Under the pieces are notes generated by a model. It worked only from the letters and a program-made list of their open reading frames with translations. It did no database searches and had not been told where the DNA came from. A stretch of DNA of 12,421 nucleotides, taken from the NCBI GenBank assembly GCA_023252065.1, contig JAHEXO010000004.1, positions 1 through 12,421 on the forward strand. The letters are read 5' to 3'. How positions within the stretch are numbered: position 1 is the stretch's first letter; each line of letters begins with the position of its first letter. Positions 7,012 to 12,421 of the stretch are shown one piece after another. The position numbers and the translations under genes were made by a program. The DNA is from Nocardioides sp. (GTDB lineage: Bacteria > Actinomycetota > Actinomycetes > Propionibacteriales > Nocardioidaceae).

Positions 7012-7346
7012 ATGAGCATGGTGCCGGGCGGCAGCCCTGGACAGGCAGGCTTCGCAGGGGCTACCAGGCGTCGCCGCACGCCGGTCTGCCCGACTCGGAC
7101 CACCCGCACGTCGAGGTCACGACCGACAGTCGGGCCTGGAGCGCGCTGGTGCTCGGGCTGCTCGGCATCGTCCCCTTCGGCATCCTCACCGGGATCCCCG
7201 CCATCTTCCTGGGCGCTCACGCCCTCCGGCGGATCGAGATCAGCGACGGGGCCTTGAGGGGGCGTCGCCTCGCCTGGTGCGGGATCGTGCTCGGCTGCCT
7301 CAGCATCGCGATCTTCGCAGTGATCGTCTACCGCCTCTACTCCTGA
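7012..7346 (+). pseudogene. DUF4190 membrane protein, copy 2, frame broken at a G4 run
   Basis: ATG 7012 follows GAGGAG (7000-7005) by 6 bases, exactly as in copy 1. The frame encodes MSMVPGGSPGQAGFAG and then meets GGGG at 7057-7060, after which it loses similarity. The continuing homologous sequence (GYQASPHAGLPDSD, then WSALVLGLLGIVPFGILTG, ALRRIEISDG, RRLAWCGIVLG and a last span) is in the frame one base back. Adding one G to the run restores AGGYQ and a 111-residue protein, the same length as corrected copy 1 and roughly 60% identical to it by eye. Hydrophobic segments at about 44-70 and 88-108 indicate a DUF4190 membrane protein of unknown role. The 3' end overlaps a small ORF on the other strand by 10 bases. 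Confidence 0.72.
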
Positions 7347-7483
7347 CAGCGTCCTCGGCCGGCCAGCACCGCGATCAGGACGACCGCGAGCAGGCCCAGG
7401 AACATCATCCCGGCGATGATCAGGATGATCAGGAGCTCCGGCGTACCGAGGCTGCCGATGAGCACGGACAGCAGGGACGTCAT
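7337..7483 (-). CDS. 48-residue hydrophobic small membrane protein
   Basis: An open frame starts at ATG 7483 and ends with TAG at 7337-7339. The product begins MTSLLSVLIGSLGTPELL and has a long hydrophobic stretch at about 17-41 (LLIILIIAGMMFLG then LLAVVLIAVLAG), ending in the polar tail RGRCQE. Nearly every codon ends in G or C, as in the neighbouring genes, and Leu, Ile and Val codons dominate, as expected for a real membrane protein. The start is 12 bases after the stop of the methyltransferase gene on the same strand. No ribosome site is visible (the preceding bases read CCTCCC), so translation would depend on coupling. I do not recognise a family. It could be a shadow, since its 3' end overlaps DUF4190 copy 2. 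Confidence 0.55.
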   Translation of the reverse strand: MTSLLSVLIGSLGTPELLIILIIAGMMFLGLLAVVLIAVLAGRGRCQE

Positions 7484-7495
7484 GGGAGGCGAGGG

Positions 7496-8110
7496 TCAGG
7501 CCCGTCGTACGACGTTCACGAGGCAGTCCCAGGCCGTGGCGCTCGGCTCGGCGCCATGGACGTGCCCGGGGCCGCCGATACGGCGGGCCACGCGCTCGGC
7601 TCGCCGTACGTCGAACTTCTCGCCGGCGAGGTCGGCGAGCACGTCCTCGGCGGTCATCAGGACGGCGGCGTCCGTCGGGCCGCCCGTGCCCTCGGTCAGG
7701 TTGGTGGTGTCGTGCGCCACCAGCAGGAAGGTGCCGCCCACCCGCAGCGAGGCGTAGGCGTTGCGCACCGCTCGACGCCGGTCGTCGGCCAGCAGCTGGA
7801 GGTAGGCAATGACGCACAGGTCGTACGACGCGTCCTCGCGCCAGGTGGTCGCGTCGGCGCACACCCAGTCGACGGGCAGTTCGCCGGCGATGGTGCGTCC
7901 TTTGTCGAGTCCTGCCTGGGAGTAGTCGACGGCGGTCACCTGCCAGCCCTGGCGCGCCAGCCAGATCGCGTTGCGACCCTCACCGGCGGCCAGGTCGACC
8001 GCGCGTCCGGGGGCGAGGTCGGCGAGCTCGGCCTCCACGAACTGGTTCGGGCCGGCCGACCACACCAGCTCGCTCGTGCGGTAGCGCTCGTCCCACTCCT
8101 CGGCGTCCAT
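7496..8110 (-). CDS. class I SAM-dependent methyltransferase
   Basis: The 204-residue protein begins WDERYRTSELVWSAGPN, the N-terminal pattern of small TehB/thiopurine-like methyltransferases. Motif I is VDLAAGEGRN (38-47), followed by GWQVTAVDYS with Asp62 placed to bind the ribose of S-adenosylmethionine; CADATTW and YDLCVIAYLQLL supply the next core strands. The substrate cannot be read from sequence; relatives methylate tellurite, thiols or small metabolites. ATG 8110 is preferred over an upstream in-frame codon near 8161 because MDAEEWDERY is the usual family start and the extra residues look non-coding. CAGACT at 8117-8122 on this strand, 6 bases upstream, resembles the mca -10 and may give a leaderless message. 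A strong hairpin separates it from the secreted-protein gene upstream. Confidence 0.88.
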   Translation of the reverse strand: MDAEEWDERYRTSELVWSAGPNQFVEAELADLAPGRAVDLAAGEGRNAIWLARQGWQVTAVDYSQAGLDKGRTIAGELPVDWVCADATTWREDASYDLCVIAYLQLLADDRRRAVRNAYASLRVGGTFLLVAHDTTNLTEGTGGPTDAAVLMTAEDVLADLAGEKFDVRRAERVARRIGGPGHVHGAEPSATAWDCLVNVVRRA

Positions 8111-8148
8111 GGCGCCAGTCTGGCGCACCCGCGCGCCCGGACCTGACA

Positions 8149-8181
8149 CGGCCGGGGCCACCCCGAAGGCGGCCCCGGCCG
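8149..8181 (-). terminator. strong GC hairpin after the secreted-protein gene
   Basis: GGCCGGGGCC (8150-8159) and GGCCCCGGCC (8171-8180) are perfect inverted copies, extended by a C-G pair (8149/8181) to an 11-bp stem around an 11-base loop. It starts 30 bases after the stop at 8212 and lacks a U-tract. It should end that transcript before the methyltransferase start. Confidence 0.75.
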
Positions 8182-8218
8182 GGTCGGTGCAGCCGGGTCA
8201 GTGCAGCCGGGTCAGCAG
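8179..8218. repeat. 14-bp tandem repeat across the stop of the secreted-protein gene
   Basis: Units CCGGGTCGGTGCAG (8179-8192) and CCGGGTCAGTGCAG (8193-8206) differ at one base and are followed by a partial third copy, CCGGGTCAGCAG (8207-8218). The stop codon TCA (8212-8214, plus-strand reading) lies in the last copy. The first copy overlaps the terminator stem. Confidence 0.7.
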
Positions 8219-9453
8219 CCCTGCGCCTGAGTGGCGAAGTTGTTGAGGTAGGTGAAGTACCCCTGTGCTGCCTGGGACGGGGTCTGGCGGGCGAACCACG
8301 AGTAGTGCACCTCGTCCTCCGGGTTGTAGGTGATCCCGTTCGACATGGGGATCTTGAAGCCGTAGCCGACGACCGGGTCACCGGTCTCGAGGATCGACGT
8401 GCAGCCGTACTGCGGTGCCGTCGGGGTGAGCCACGGGTTGATCAGGTTGTTGGTGAACGGGTCGTCGTACCACTCCTGGACCTCGTGGGAGAGGCCGTGG
8501 ATGTCGGAGATGTAGGACTCGGTGTCGCCGGCGTTGTTGCCGAAGATCCCCTGCTCGCTGTAGGAGGCGAACATGTACGTGTTGACCTGCTGCTTGCCGT
8601 TGCCGTTGGTCGACGACGTCGCTCCGTGGTAGCCGAGGACGCAGCAGTTGGCGGCAGTGTGCTCGTAGAGGAACGTGTTGTTGACCAGGAAGATCGGCAG
8701 GACCTTCGGGCTGATGTGGCGCGACACGATGAGGTTCTTCAGCTGGGAGCTGAACCACGAGTAGCTCATCAGGCCGATCGTGGAGCCGCTGCGGCTGCCC
8801 ACCACCGTCGTGCCCTGGTTCTTGGGCACCGAGATGTTCACGGCGGCCTGCACGCTGGGCTGGCCGAGGGTGACGTGCCAGCCGGTGCCGGACTTGCCGA
8901 ACTGGGCCCGGTAGATCGCGTCGCCGACCTGCGTGACGTCGCTCGGCTCGTTGATCGCCCGCGGGTCGGGAGCCACACCCGGCGGCGTGTCCGGCGGCTG
9001 CGGCGGCGCGCTCGCGCTGCCAGGGGCGTTGGCCGCAGCACCGATGTCGGTGTTCTGGAACACCGGCGACTGCACGGTCTGGGTGACCTTGTCGGATCCC
9101 TTCAGGGTCACGCCGGTGCCGGTGAACGTGAAGTTCATCGGGACGATGACCGTCGGGATGGTGGTGCTGACGTCGCCCTTGGTCGGGTCGGTGCCGACCA
9201 TCGTGTAGTGGTAGGTCTTCCCGTTGGTCGGGTCGGTGAACGACGACGTCCAGCTCGGGATGGTGTTCGCCGTCTTGGAGACGACCCCGCTGAGGGACTG
9301 CTCCTCGAACTTCGCGGTCCCGATCCCGTCCCCGCCCTTGGTGCCTGTTCCGTCGGCCGCTTGCGACGTGGTGGTCGTAGCTGCCAGGAAGGTTCCGGCG
9401 ACCAGGGTGGCGGCCGCTGTCACCCCCAGAAATGTTCGCTTGCTCGTGCGCAT
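8212..9453 (-). CDS. secreted protein with HExxE motif, putative metallopeptidase-like
   Basis: The 413-residue product has a Sec signal peptide: basic MRTSKR, hydrophobic stretch at 8-25, and likely cleavage after SQA (about residue 32). A Ser/Thr/Asn-rich region follows, then a Pro-rich linker PPQPPDTPPGVAPDP at about 150-165. The C-terminal half contains GLSHEVQEWYDDP with HEVQE at 323-327, and ETGD at 356-359. A HExxE motif followed by a DP/NP and later an ExGD acidic site resembles secreted bacterial proteins and plant EXORDIUM/PHI-1 proteins, where a metal site is suspected. Catalysis is unproven. Cysteines occur as a CC pair near 268, near 350 and as the last residue, suggesting disulfides. 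The start has a modest GAAGGGG ribosome site. The gene stands alone between two terminator-like hairpins. Confidence 0.75.
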   Translation of the reverse strand: MRTSKRTFLGVTAAATLVAGTFLAATTTTSQAADGTGTKGGDGIGTAKFEEQSLSGVVSKTANTIPSWTSSFTDPTNGKTYHYTMVGTDPTKGDVSTTIPTVIVPMNFTFTGTGVTLKGSDKVTQTVQSPVFQNTDIGAAANAPGSASAPPQPPDTPPGVAPDPRAINEPSDVTQVGDAIYRAQFGKSGTGWHVTLGQPSVQAAVNISVPKNQGTTVVGSRSGSTIGLMSYSWFSSQLKNLIVSRHISPKVLPIFLVNNTFLYEHTAANCCVLGYHGATSSTNGNGKQQVNTYMFASYSEQGIFGNNAGDTESYISDIHGLSHEVQEWYDDPFTNNLINPWLTPTAPQYGCTSILETGDPVVGYGFKIPMSNGITYNPEDEVHYSWFARQTPSQAAQGYFTYLNNFATQAQGC

Positions 9454-9656
9454 GCAGTTGCCCCTTCAGGAGATCGCCGGCGTGATGTGAGCCGGACCAG
9501 GGGTCATCTTGGATGTTGAACGGCCGTTTGAGAACCCCCTTCGAGGTGAAGGGCGTACGTCGAGAACCCGATGCGCGCACACCCTCGGCCGGGCGCGCCA
9601 GCTCGGCCGAGGACGCCGTACCCCCATGCGGCTCTGCGCGCGACCCCCGGCGCACA
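9454..9656. other. 203-bp intergenic region upstream of the secreted-protein gene
   Basis: No gene is supported here. It should hold the promoter of the minus-strand secreted-protein gene. Visible structures are the palindrome AACGGCCGTT (9519-9528), a hairpin CCCTTC/GAAGGG (9537-9542 with 9548-9553), and CCTCGGCC/GGCCGAGG (9583-9590 with 9605-9612). I could not pick a convincing -10 or -35 pair. Confidence 0.4.
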
Positions 9657-9671
9657 TCACCGCCGGGGGTC
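9642..9671 (-). terminator. 11-bp-stem hairpin spanning the GNAT stop codon
   Basis: GACCCCCGGCG (9642-9652) and CGCCGGGGGTC (9661-9671) are perfect inverted copies around an 8-base loop. The GNAT stop codon (9657-9659) lies inside the loop, so one arm encodes the last residues. It ends the DUF4386-DUF2306-GNAT operon; no U-tract follows. Confidence 0.7.
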
Positions 9672-10523
9672 AGTGAGGCCTCGCCATTCCTCCTCCAGGA
9701 CGGCGTACCCGACCGTGTCGAGCCAGCGCCCCGACCGGTGGCGGGACTCGGCCACCGCGTGGGCTTCGCGGCGCATGCCGACCCGCTCCATCAGGCGCCA
9801 CGACGTGTCGTTTCCGAGGAAGCAGCTGGCGGTCACGCGATGGACCCCGAGCTCCTCGAAGCAGTAGCGCAGGAGCTCGCGGACAGCCTCGGTGGCGAGC
9901 CCTGCACTGGTGTGGCCCGGGTCGAGCACCCAGCCGAGCTCGGCCTGCGTTCCGCGGGCCTGGTCGGTGACCTCCGCCTGGGACCAGGCATCCTCGCGGC
10001 GGAGCATGAAGTCGCCGATGAGAGCGCCGCCGCGCGGGCCGTCGAGCTCGACGATGACGGTGGTCGCGAGGCGCGAGGGTTCGGTGAACAGCGCGCGGTA
10101 GTCCTCGACGCCGGCCGGGACGCCGGTCAGCCACTCGTTGACCGAGTCCAGGCGGCGGTAGGCCCACGTGGCTTCGGCGTCGGCCGCTGTCGCCGGCCGC
10201 AGGGTGAGTCGATCGGTGTGCAGGCTGTGCGCGAGCACCGGCCCAAGCCCGACGCCTTCGTCTGGTGGCTCCTCGACAGTGCGCAGTGACAGCAGGGTCA
10301 CCCCGAGGTCGCGGATACCTGCGACCACCCCGTGCAGCTGTGCCTGGTCGGCGACCGCGACGGTGAGGGTGGTGGTCGCGTCATCGTTGCGGACCAGGGC
10401 GACGTCGCCGAGCCAGTCGGACCAGTGGCTGTCGAGGTGGCCGGCGACGTCGATGCGGTAGGTGGCCCGGCCGTCGAGGGTGGCCGCGCGGAGACTGGTC
10501 CGGATGCCGCGGGTGCTGTTCAT
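9657..10523 (-). CDS. GNAT N-acetyltransferase with extra N-terminal domain
   Basis: The 288-residue protein has two parts. Residues about 20-84 (YRIDVAGHLDSHWSDWL, then VADQAQLHGVVAGIRDLGVTLLSLRTVE) match, from memory, a small actinobacterial domain that usually stands alone as a protein of 60-80 residues of unknown function. Residues about 100-288 form a RimJ/RimL-like GNAT domain: TDRLTLRPATAADAEATW at the start, acetyl-CoA loop region HTSAGLATEAVRELL, and FLGNDTSWRLMERVGM at the end. The acceptor is unknown; relatives acetylate protein N-termini or small amines. ATG 10523 has AGGAG five bases upstream and is preferred over the longer frame from 10604. The gene is last in the operon, 52 bases after DUF2306, and a hairpin spans its stop. 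Confidence 0.87.
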   Translation of the reverse strand: MNSTRGIRTSLRAATLDGRATYRIDVAGHLDSHWSDWLGDVALVRNDDATTTLTVAVADQAQLHGVVAGIRDLGVTLLSLRTVEEPPDEGVGLGPVLAHSLHTDRLTLRPATAADAEATWAYRRLDSVNEWLTGVPAGVEDYRALFTEPSRLATTVIVELDGPRGGALIGDFMLRREDAWSQAEVTDQARGTQAELGWVLDPGHTSAGLATEAVRELLRYCFEELGVHRVTASCFLGNDTSWRLMERVGMRREAHAVAESRHRSGRWLDTVGYAVLEEEWRGLTDPRR

Positions 10524-10575
10524 GGGTGCTCCTGTGGGTGGGGCTTCGAGCGAGGGGGCTTCGGGATCGCGATCA

Positions 10576-11289
10576 CTAGGCGGCTGCCCGGATGCCTCGA
10601 GCATCGGCGCGGCGGCGAGCGGAGCGGCGGCGGGCCGGCCGCCGGATGAACCACTCGGCGATCGCCAGGTTGATGACCCAGCCCGAGGCTCTGGACACGT
10701 CCGCGACCAGAACGCCGTGGCCGAAGATGCCTTCCCCCAGGCCTTCGGTGAAAGCCTGCGTTCCGGCTCCGAGGCCGATGGCGTAGGCGCGCATCATCCA
10801 GGCGCGGTGGGAGGCGATGTCGCGTCGCCTGATCGCGGTGAAGCCGAGGACCAGGCAGGCGACCATCGCGGGGGCGAAGACCAGCCGGAACGCGAACAGG
10901 ACCGTTCCGCTGCCGGGCTGGGGGTCGTAGAAGAGTGTCAGCCAGAGCGCGGAGACGGCGACCACGAGGCCGGCGAGCGCCACGACCCGTCCGGCTCGTC
11001 GGTGCCAGCCGCGACGGAGCCTGGGCACGAACTGGAACGCCCCGGCCAGAGCGAAGACGGCGGCACCGACGATGTGGGCGACCAGGGCGCCGGGGAAGCC
11101 GGCGAAGCGGTGGTCTGCCGGCATCACCGCGGGGCCGCCGGCGAGCTGGAGCAGGCGCAGAGTGCCCGCGGTCAGGGGGATCGCAGACAGGACGACCAGG
11201 GCGGTCGGGACCGGCCAGCTGCGGGGCCGGTCCCGGCGCCGGGGCGCCGGGACCGTGGGTGCGGTCTGGTGAGTCGCCCTGACGGTCAT
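10576..11289 (-). CDS. DUF2306 integral membrane protein
   Basis: The 237-residue protein starts with a basic, Pro-rich stretch of about 25 residues and has roughly six to seven membrane spans. HRFAGFPGALVAHIVGA, RRGWHRRAGRVVALAG and DIASHRAWMMRAYAIGLGAG contain the His/Arg pattern of DUF2306 (HR.aGR and HR.WM.R). The repeated histidines in membrane-adjacent positions suggest possible cofactor or metal binding, but no function is established. The C-terminus is Arg-rich (RRPARRRSARRRADAR) and likely cytoplasmic. Its ATG overlaps the DUF4386 stop in an ATGA junction, so the two are translationally coupled. DUF4386 and DUF2306 proteins are, from memory, often encoded together in Actinobacteria near LuxR-type regulators. 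Confidence 0.88.
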   Translation of the reverse strand: MTVRATHQTAPTVPAPRRRDRPRSWPVPTALVVLSAIPLTAGTLRLLQLAGGPAVMPADHRFAGFPGALVAHIVGAAVFALAGAFQFVPRLRRGWHRRAGRVVALAGLVVAVSALWLTLFYDPQPGSGTVLFAFRLVFAPAMVACLVLGFTAIRRRDIASHRAWMMRAYAIGLGAGTQAFTEGLGEGIFGHGVLVADVSRASGWVINLAIAEWFIRRPARRRSARRRADARGIRAAA

Positions 11290-11990
11290 CGCACGACAGC
11301 GTTCGCGGCGGCCGCGGGAACGGCGTACTCGACGATGTCGTCCTGAGCCGTGTCACCGACCGCGTGTCGCTGGTCGCGCCACAGGGAGATGCCCAAGCCG
11401 ATCAGGGCGACGCCCTCGGGGACGGCCATGGGTCGGTCGAAGGACGCGGGCAGGACCGCGAGGGCGGCTGTGCCGAGAGTGCTCGCGGCGAGCAGGACGG
11501 CGGCCCATCGAGCGAGGACCCGGGCCCGGAACAGGGCGATGCCGAAGATGAGACCGCCGAGCAGGTAGCAGGCGCCGGTGAGCTGGAAGAACGTCTGCAG
11601 ATGGCCGATGTCGCCGGTGGGAGTGCCTCCGCCGGAGGCGACGACGGTGTCGTTGACGAACGCGGGGGCCTTGTCGGTCAGGGCCGGCAGGAAGGCGACG
11701 GCCATGATCTCGGTGGCCCACATCATGAGGTAGCCGAGGGCGAAGACGAGGTAGCCGACGAGCCCGAGGACTCGAGCCTGTCGGACCTGGCGAAGGTAGA
11801 TGCCGGTGATGCCCGCGAGTGCGAGCACGGTCATCACGCTCTTGGCGGAGCAGCGCAGCACCCACTCGTGGGTGTCGGTCAGGTAGGCGTCGAAGCCCGG
11901 GTGGTTGATCTGGACGGCGATGAAGATGACGCCGGCGACGGCGGCGGAGATACCGGCCGCCTTGGTGAGGCCGGTGGTGGTGACGCTCAT
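11286..11990 (-). CDS. DUF4386-like integral membrane protein
   Basis: The 234-residue protein has about six membrane spans, among them KAAGISAAVAGVIFIAVQI at about 10-28, VMTVLALAGITGIYL, VLGLVGYLVFALGYLMMW, FFQLTGACYLLGGLIFGIALF and WAAVLLAASTLGTAALAV. The order and the loop after the first span (NHPGFDAYLTDTHEW) fit DUF4386-type proteins of Actinobacteria; no enzymatic motif is visible and the role is unknown. ATG 11990 follows AGGAGA by about 5 bases. It is the first gene of the operon with DUF2306 and GNAT. A TAGGTT -10 candidate at 12039-12044 and a perfect inverted repeat at 12063-12083 lie upstream, and the neighbouring LuxR/LAL-type regulator is a plausible controller. Confidence 0.8.
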   Translation of the reverse strand: MSVTTTGLTKAAGISAAVAGVIFIAVQINHPGFDAYLTDTHEWVLRCSAKSVMTVLALAGITGIYLRQVRQARVLGLVGYLVFALGYLMMWATEIMAVAFLPALTDKAPAFVNDTVVASGGGTPTGDIGHLQTFFQLTGACYLLGGLIFGIALFRARVLARWAAVLLAASTLGTAALAVLPASFDRPMAVPEGVALIGLGISLWRDQRHAVGDTAQDDIVEYAVPAAAANAVVR

Positions 11991-12038
11991 GTCGGTCTCC
12001 TGGTTCCTGGTCGGGCGGGTTGCCCGGCGATGGACCAG

Positions 12039-12044
12039 AACCTA
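12039..12044 (-). promoter_or_regulatory. candidate -10 element of the DUF4386 operon
   Basis: On the minus strand the hexamer is TAGGTT, fitting TANNNT, 48 bases before ATG 11990. A -35 at the usual spacing would fall on the right edge of the 12063-12083 inverted repeat; no TTGACA-like hexamer is present, which suits an activator-dependent promoter. Confidence 0.45.
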
Positions 12045-12062
12045 GGAATCGACGTGGTGACC

Positions 12063-12083
12063 TCACATCACCATGTGATGTGA
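12063..12083. promoter_or_regulatory. perfect 9-bp inverted repeat, operator candidate
   Basis: TCACATCAC (12063-12071) and GTGATGTGA (12075-12083) are exact inverted copies separated by CAT. The repeat covers the -35 position of the predicted DUF4386-operon promoter and lies between that operon and the LuxR-type gene. Extra GGTGA half-sites occur at about 12056 and 12091. A dimeric regulator site is inferred. Confidence 0.6.
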
Positions 12084-12120
12084 CCGGCTTGGTGATTCCG
12101 GGCCGGGGTCACGCTGCGTT

Positions 12121-12148
12121 GGGCTCAGGACCGGCCGGCCCTGAGCCC
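12121..12148 (-). terminator. 9-bp-stem hairpin directly after the LuxR-type gene
   Basis: GGGCTCAGG (12121-12129) and CCTGAGCCC (12140-12148) are perfect inverted copies. The 10-base loop holds the palindrome CCGGCCGG. The hairpin begins at the base next to the stop codon (12149-12151). No U-tract follows. It should separate the regulator transcript from the DUF4386 operon. Confidence 0.7.
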
Positions 12149-12421
12149 CTAGGCCTGCGCCAGGCCGAGGTCAGCGGCACGCTGGACGGCGGCACGTCGG
12201 GTGGTGACGTCGAGCTTGGTGAAGATGTGCCGGGTGTGGGTGCGCAGGGTGTTCACGGAGACGAACAGGTGCGCGGCGATCTCGGGGCCGGTCAGCTCGG
12301 TGGCCAGCAACCGGAGCACCTCGACCTCTCGCTCACTCAATGGCTCGTCTCCGAGTGCGACGCCGTTTACCGCCGCGGCGGGGGCAGTCCCGGGCTGGAC
12401 CCGCTCACGGTCGGAGAAACG
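12149..12421 (-). CDS. LuxR-family (LAL/MalT-like) regulator, C-terminal part
   Basis: The frame is open from the window edge to TAG at 12149-12151, giving the last 90 residues; the N-terminus lies outside. The segment PLSEREVEVLRLLATELTG, then PEIAAHLFVSVNTLRTHTRH and IFTKLDVTTRRAAVQRA, is a complete LuxR-type HTH: SEREVEVL opens the domain and VNTLRTHTRHIFTKL is the recognition helix. This wording is typical of large ATP-binding LAL (MalT-like) regulators of Actinobacteria, so an upstream NTPase and TPR region of several hundred residues is expected but not seen. A short single-domain or response regulator cannot be excluded. TTG 12340 is not the start, since the frame continues upstream. 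It probably controls the DUF4386-DUF2306-GNAT operon, from which a hairpin separates it. Confidence 0.87.
   Translation of the reverse strand, partial: RFSDRERVQPGTAPAAAVNGVALGDEPLSEREVEVLRLLATELTGPEIAAHLFVSVNTLRTHTRHIFTKLDVTTRRAAVQRAADLGLAQA

Noticed and set aside
6939..7058. The 5' part of the open frame leading into DUF4190 copy 2
   Set aside because: Its sequence is unrelated to the paralogue, while the frame starting at ATG 7012 matches it, so this stretch is non-coding or out of frame.
8305..9519. A 404-codon open frame on the plus strand opposite the secreted protein
   Set aside because: The minus-strand frame has a signal peptide and motifs; the plus frame is low-complexity Val/Arg/Gly/Asp sequence.
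9513..10289. A 258-codon plus-strand frame opposite the GNAT gene
   Set aside because: The GNAT frame has clear motifs and a ribosome site; this one has neither.
10524..10604. An N-terminal extension of the GNAT protein from 10604
   Set aside because: The extra residues are Pro-rich and unlike the family, they overlap the DUF2306 3' end, and ATG 10523 has a good ribosome site.
1..12421. Mobile element, CRISPR array, tRNA or biosynthetic cluster
   Set aside because: No transposase, integrase, regularly spaced repeats, tRNA-like folds or modular synthase sequence was seen; gene content looks chromosomal.

Overview
The window is high-GC DNA with strong G/C preference at third codon positions, and it carries mca, the gene for mycothiol S-conjugate amidase. 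Mycothiol is made only by Actinobacteria, so the source is an actinobacterium. The style of the proteins suggests Nocardioides or a near relative (inference). No tRNA, rRNA, CRISPR array, insertion sequence or phage gene was seen.

Layout. (1) Positions 1-3391, plus strand: the 3' end of a GlmL/MutL-type gene, an AI-2E/PerM-family transporter with an acidic tail, and threonine ammonia-lyase (ilvA), whose start overlaps the transporter stop. (2) Positions 3493-5743: a cluster like the one I recall from Mycobacterium, with greA and a DUF4307 membrane protein on the minus strand and, divergently, mca and a small single-pass membrane protein on the plus strand. The divergent starts of DUF4307 and mca are only 23 bp apart. 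(3) Positions 5747-7483: a class II aldolase-family gene (minus), two tandem DUF4190 membrane-protein paralogues (plus), and a 48-codon hydrophobic ORF (minus). Each DUF4190 copy is broken by a one-base length change in a four-base homopolymer. (4) Positions 7496-9453, minus: a class I methyltransferase and a secreted protein with a HExxE motif, separated by an 11-bp-stem terminator-like hairpin. (5) Positions 9657-12421, minus: a LuxR/LAL-type regulator (5' end outside the window), then a probable operon of DUF4386, DUF2306 and a GNAT acetyltransferase with an extra N-terminal domain. A perfect 9-bp inverted repeat lies by the predicted operon promoter.

Most genes are chromosomal housekeeping or widespread actinobacterial families. 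The observations most worth a second look are the twin broken DUF4190 genes (both rebuild to exactly 111 codons and align without gaps), the small ORF overlapping the second copy, the operator-like palindrome before the DUF4386 operon, the domain fused to the GNAT enzyme, and start regions with -10 hexamers so close to the start codon that leaderless mRNAs are likely. I do not see a clearly new defence or biosynthetic system.
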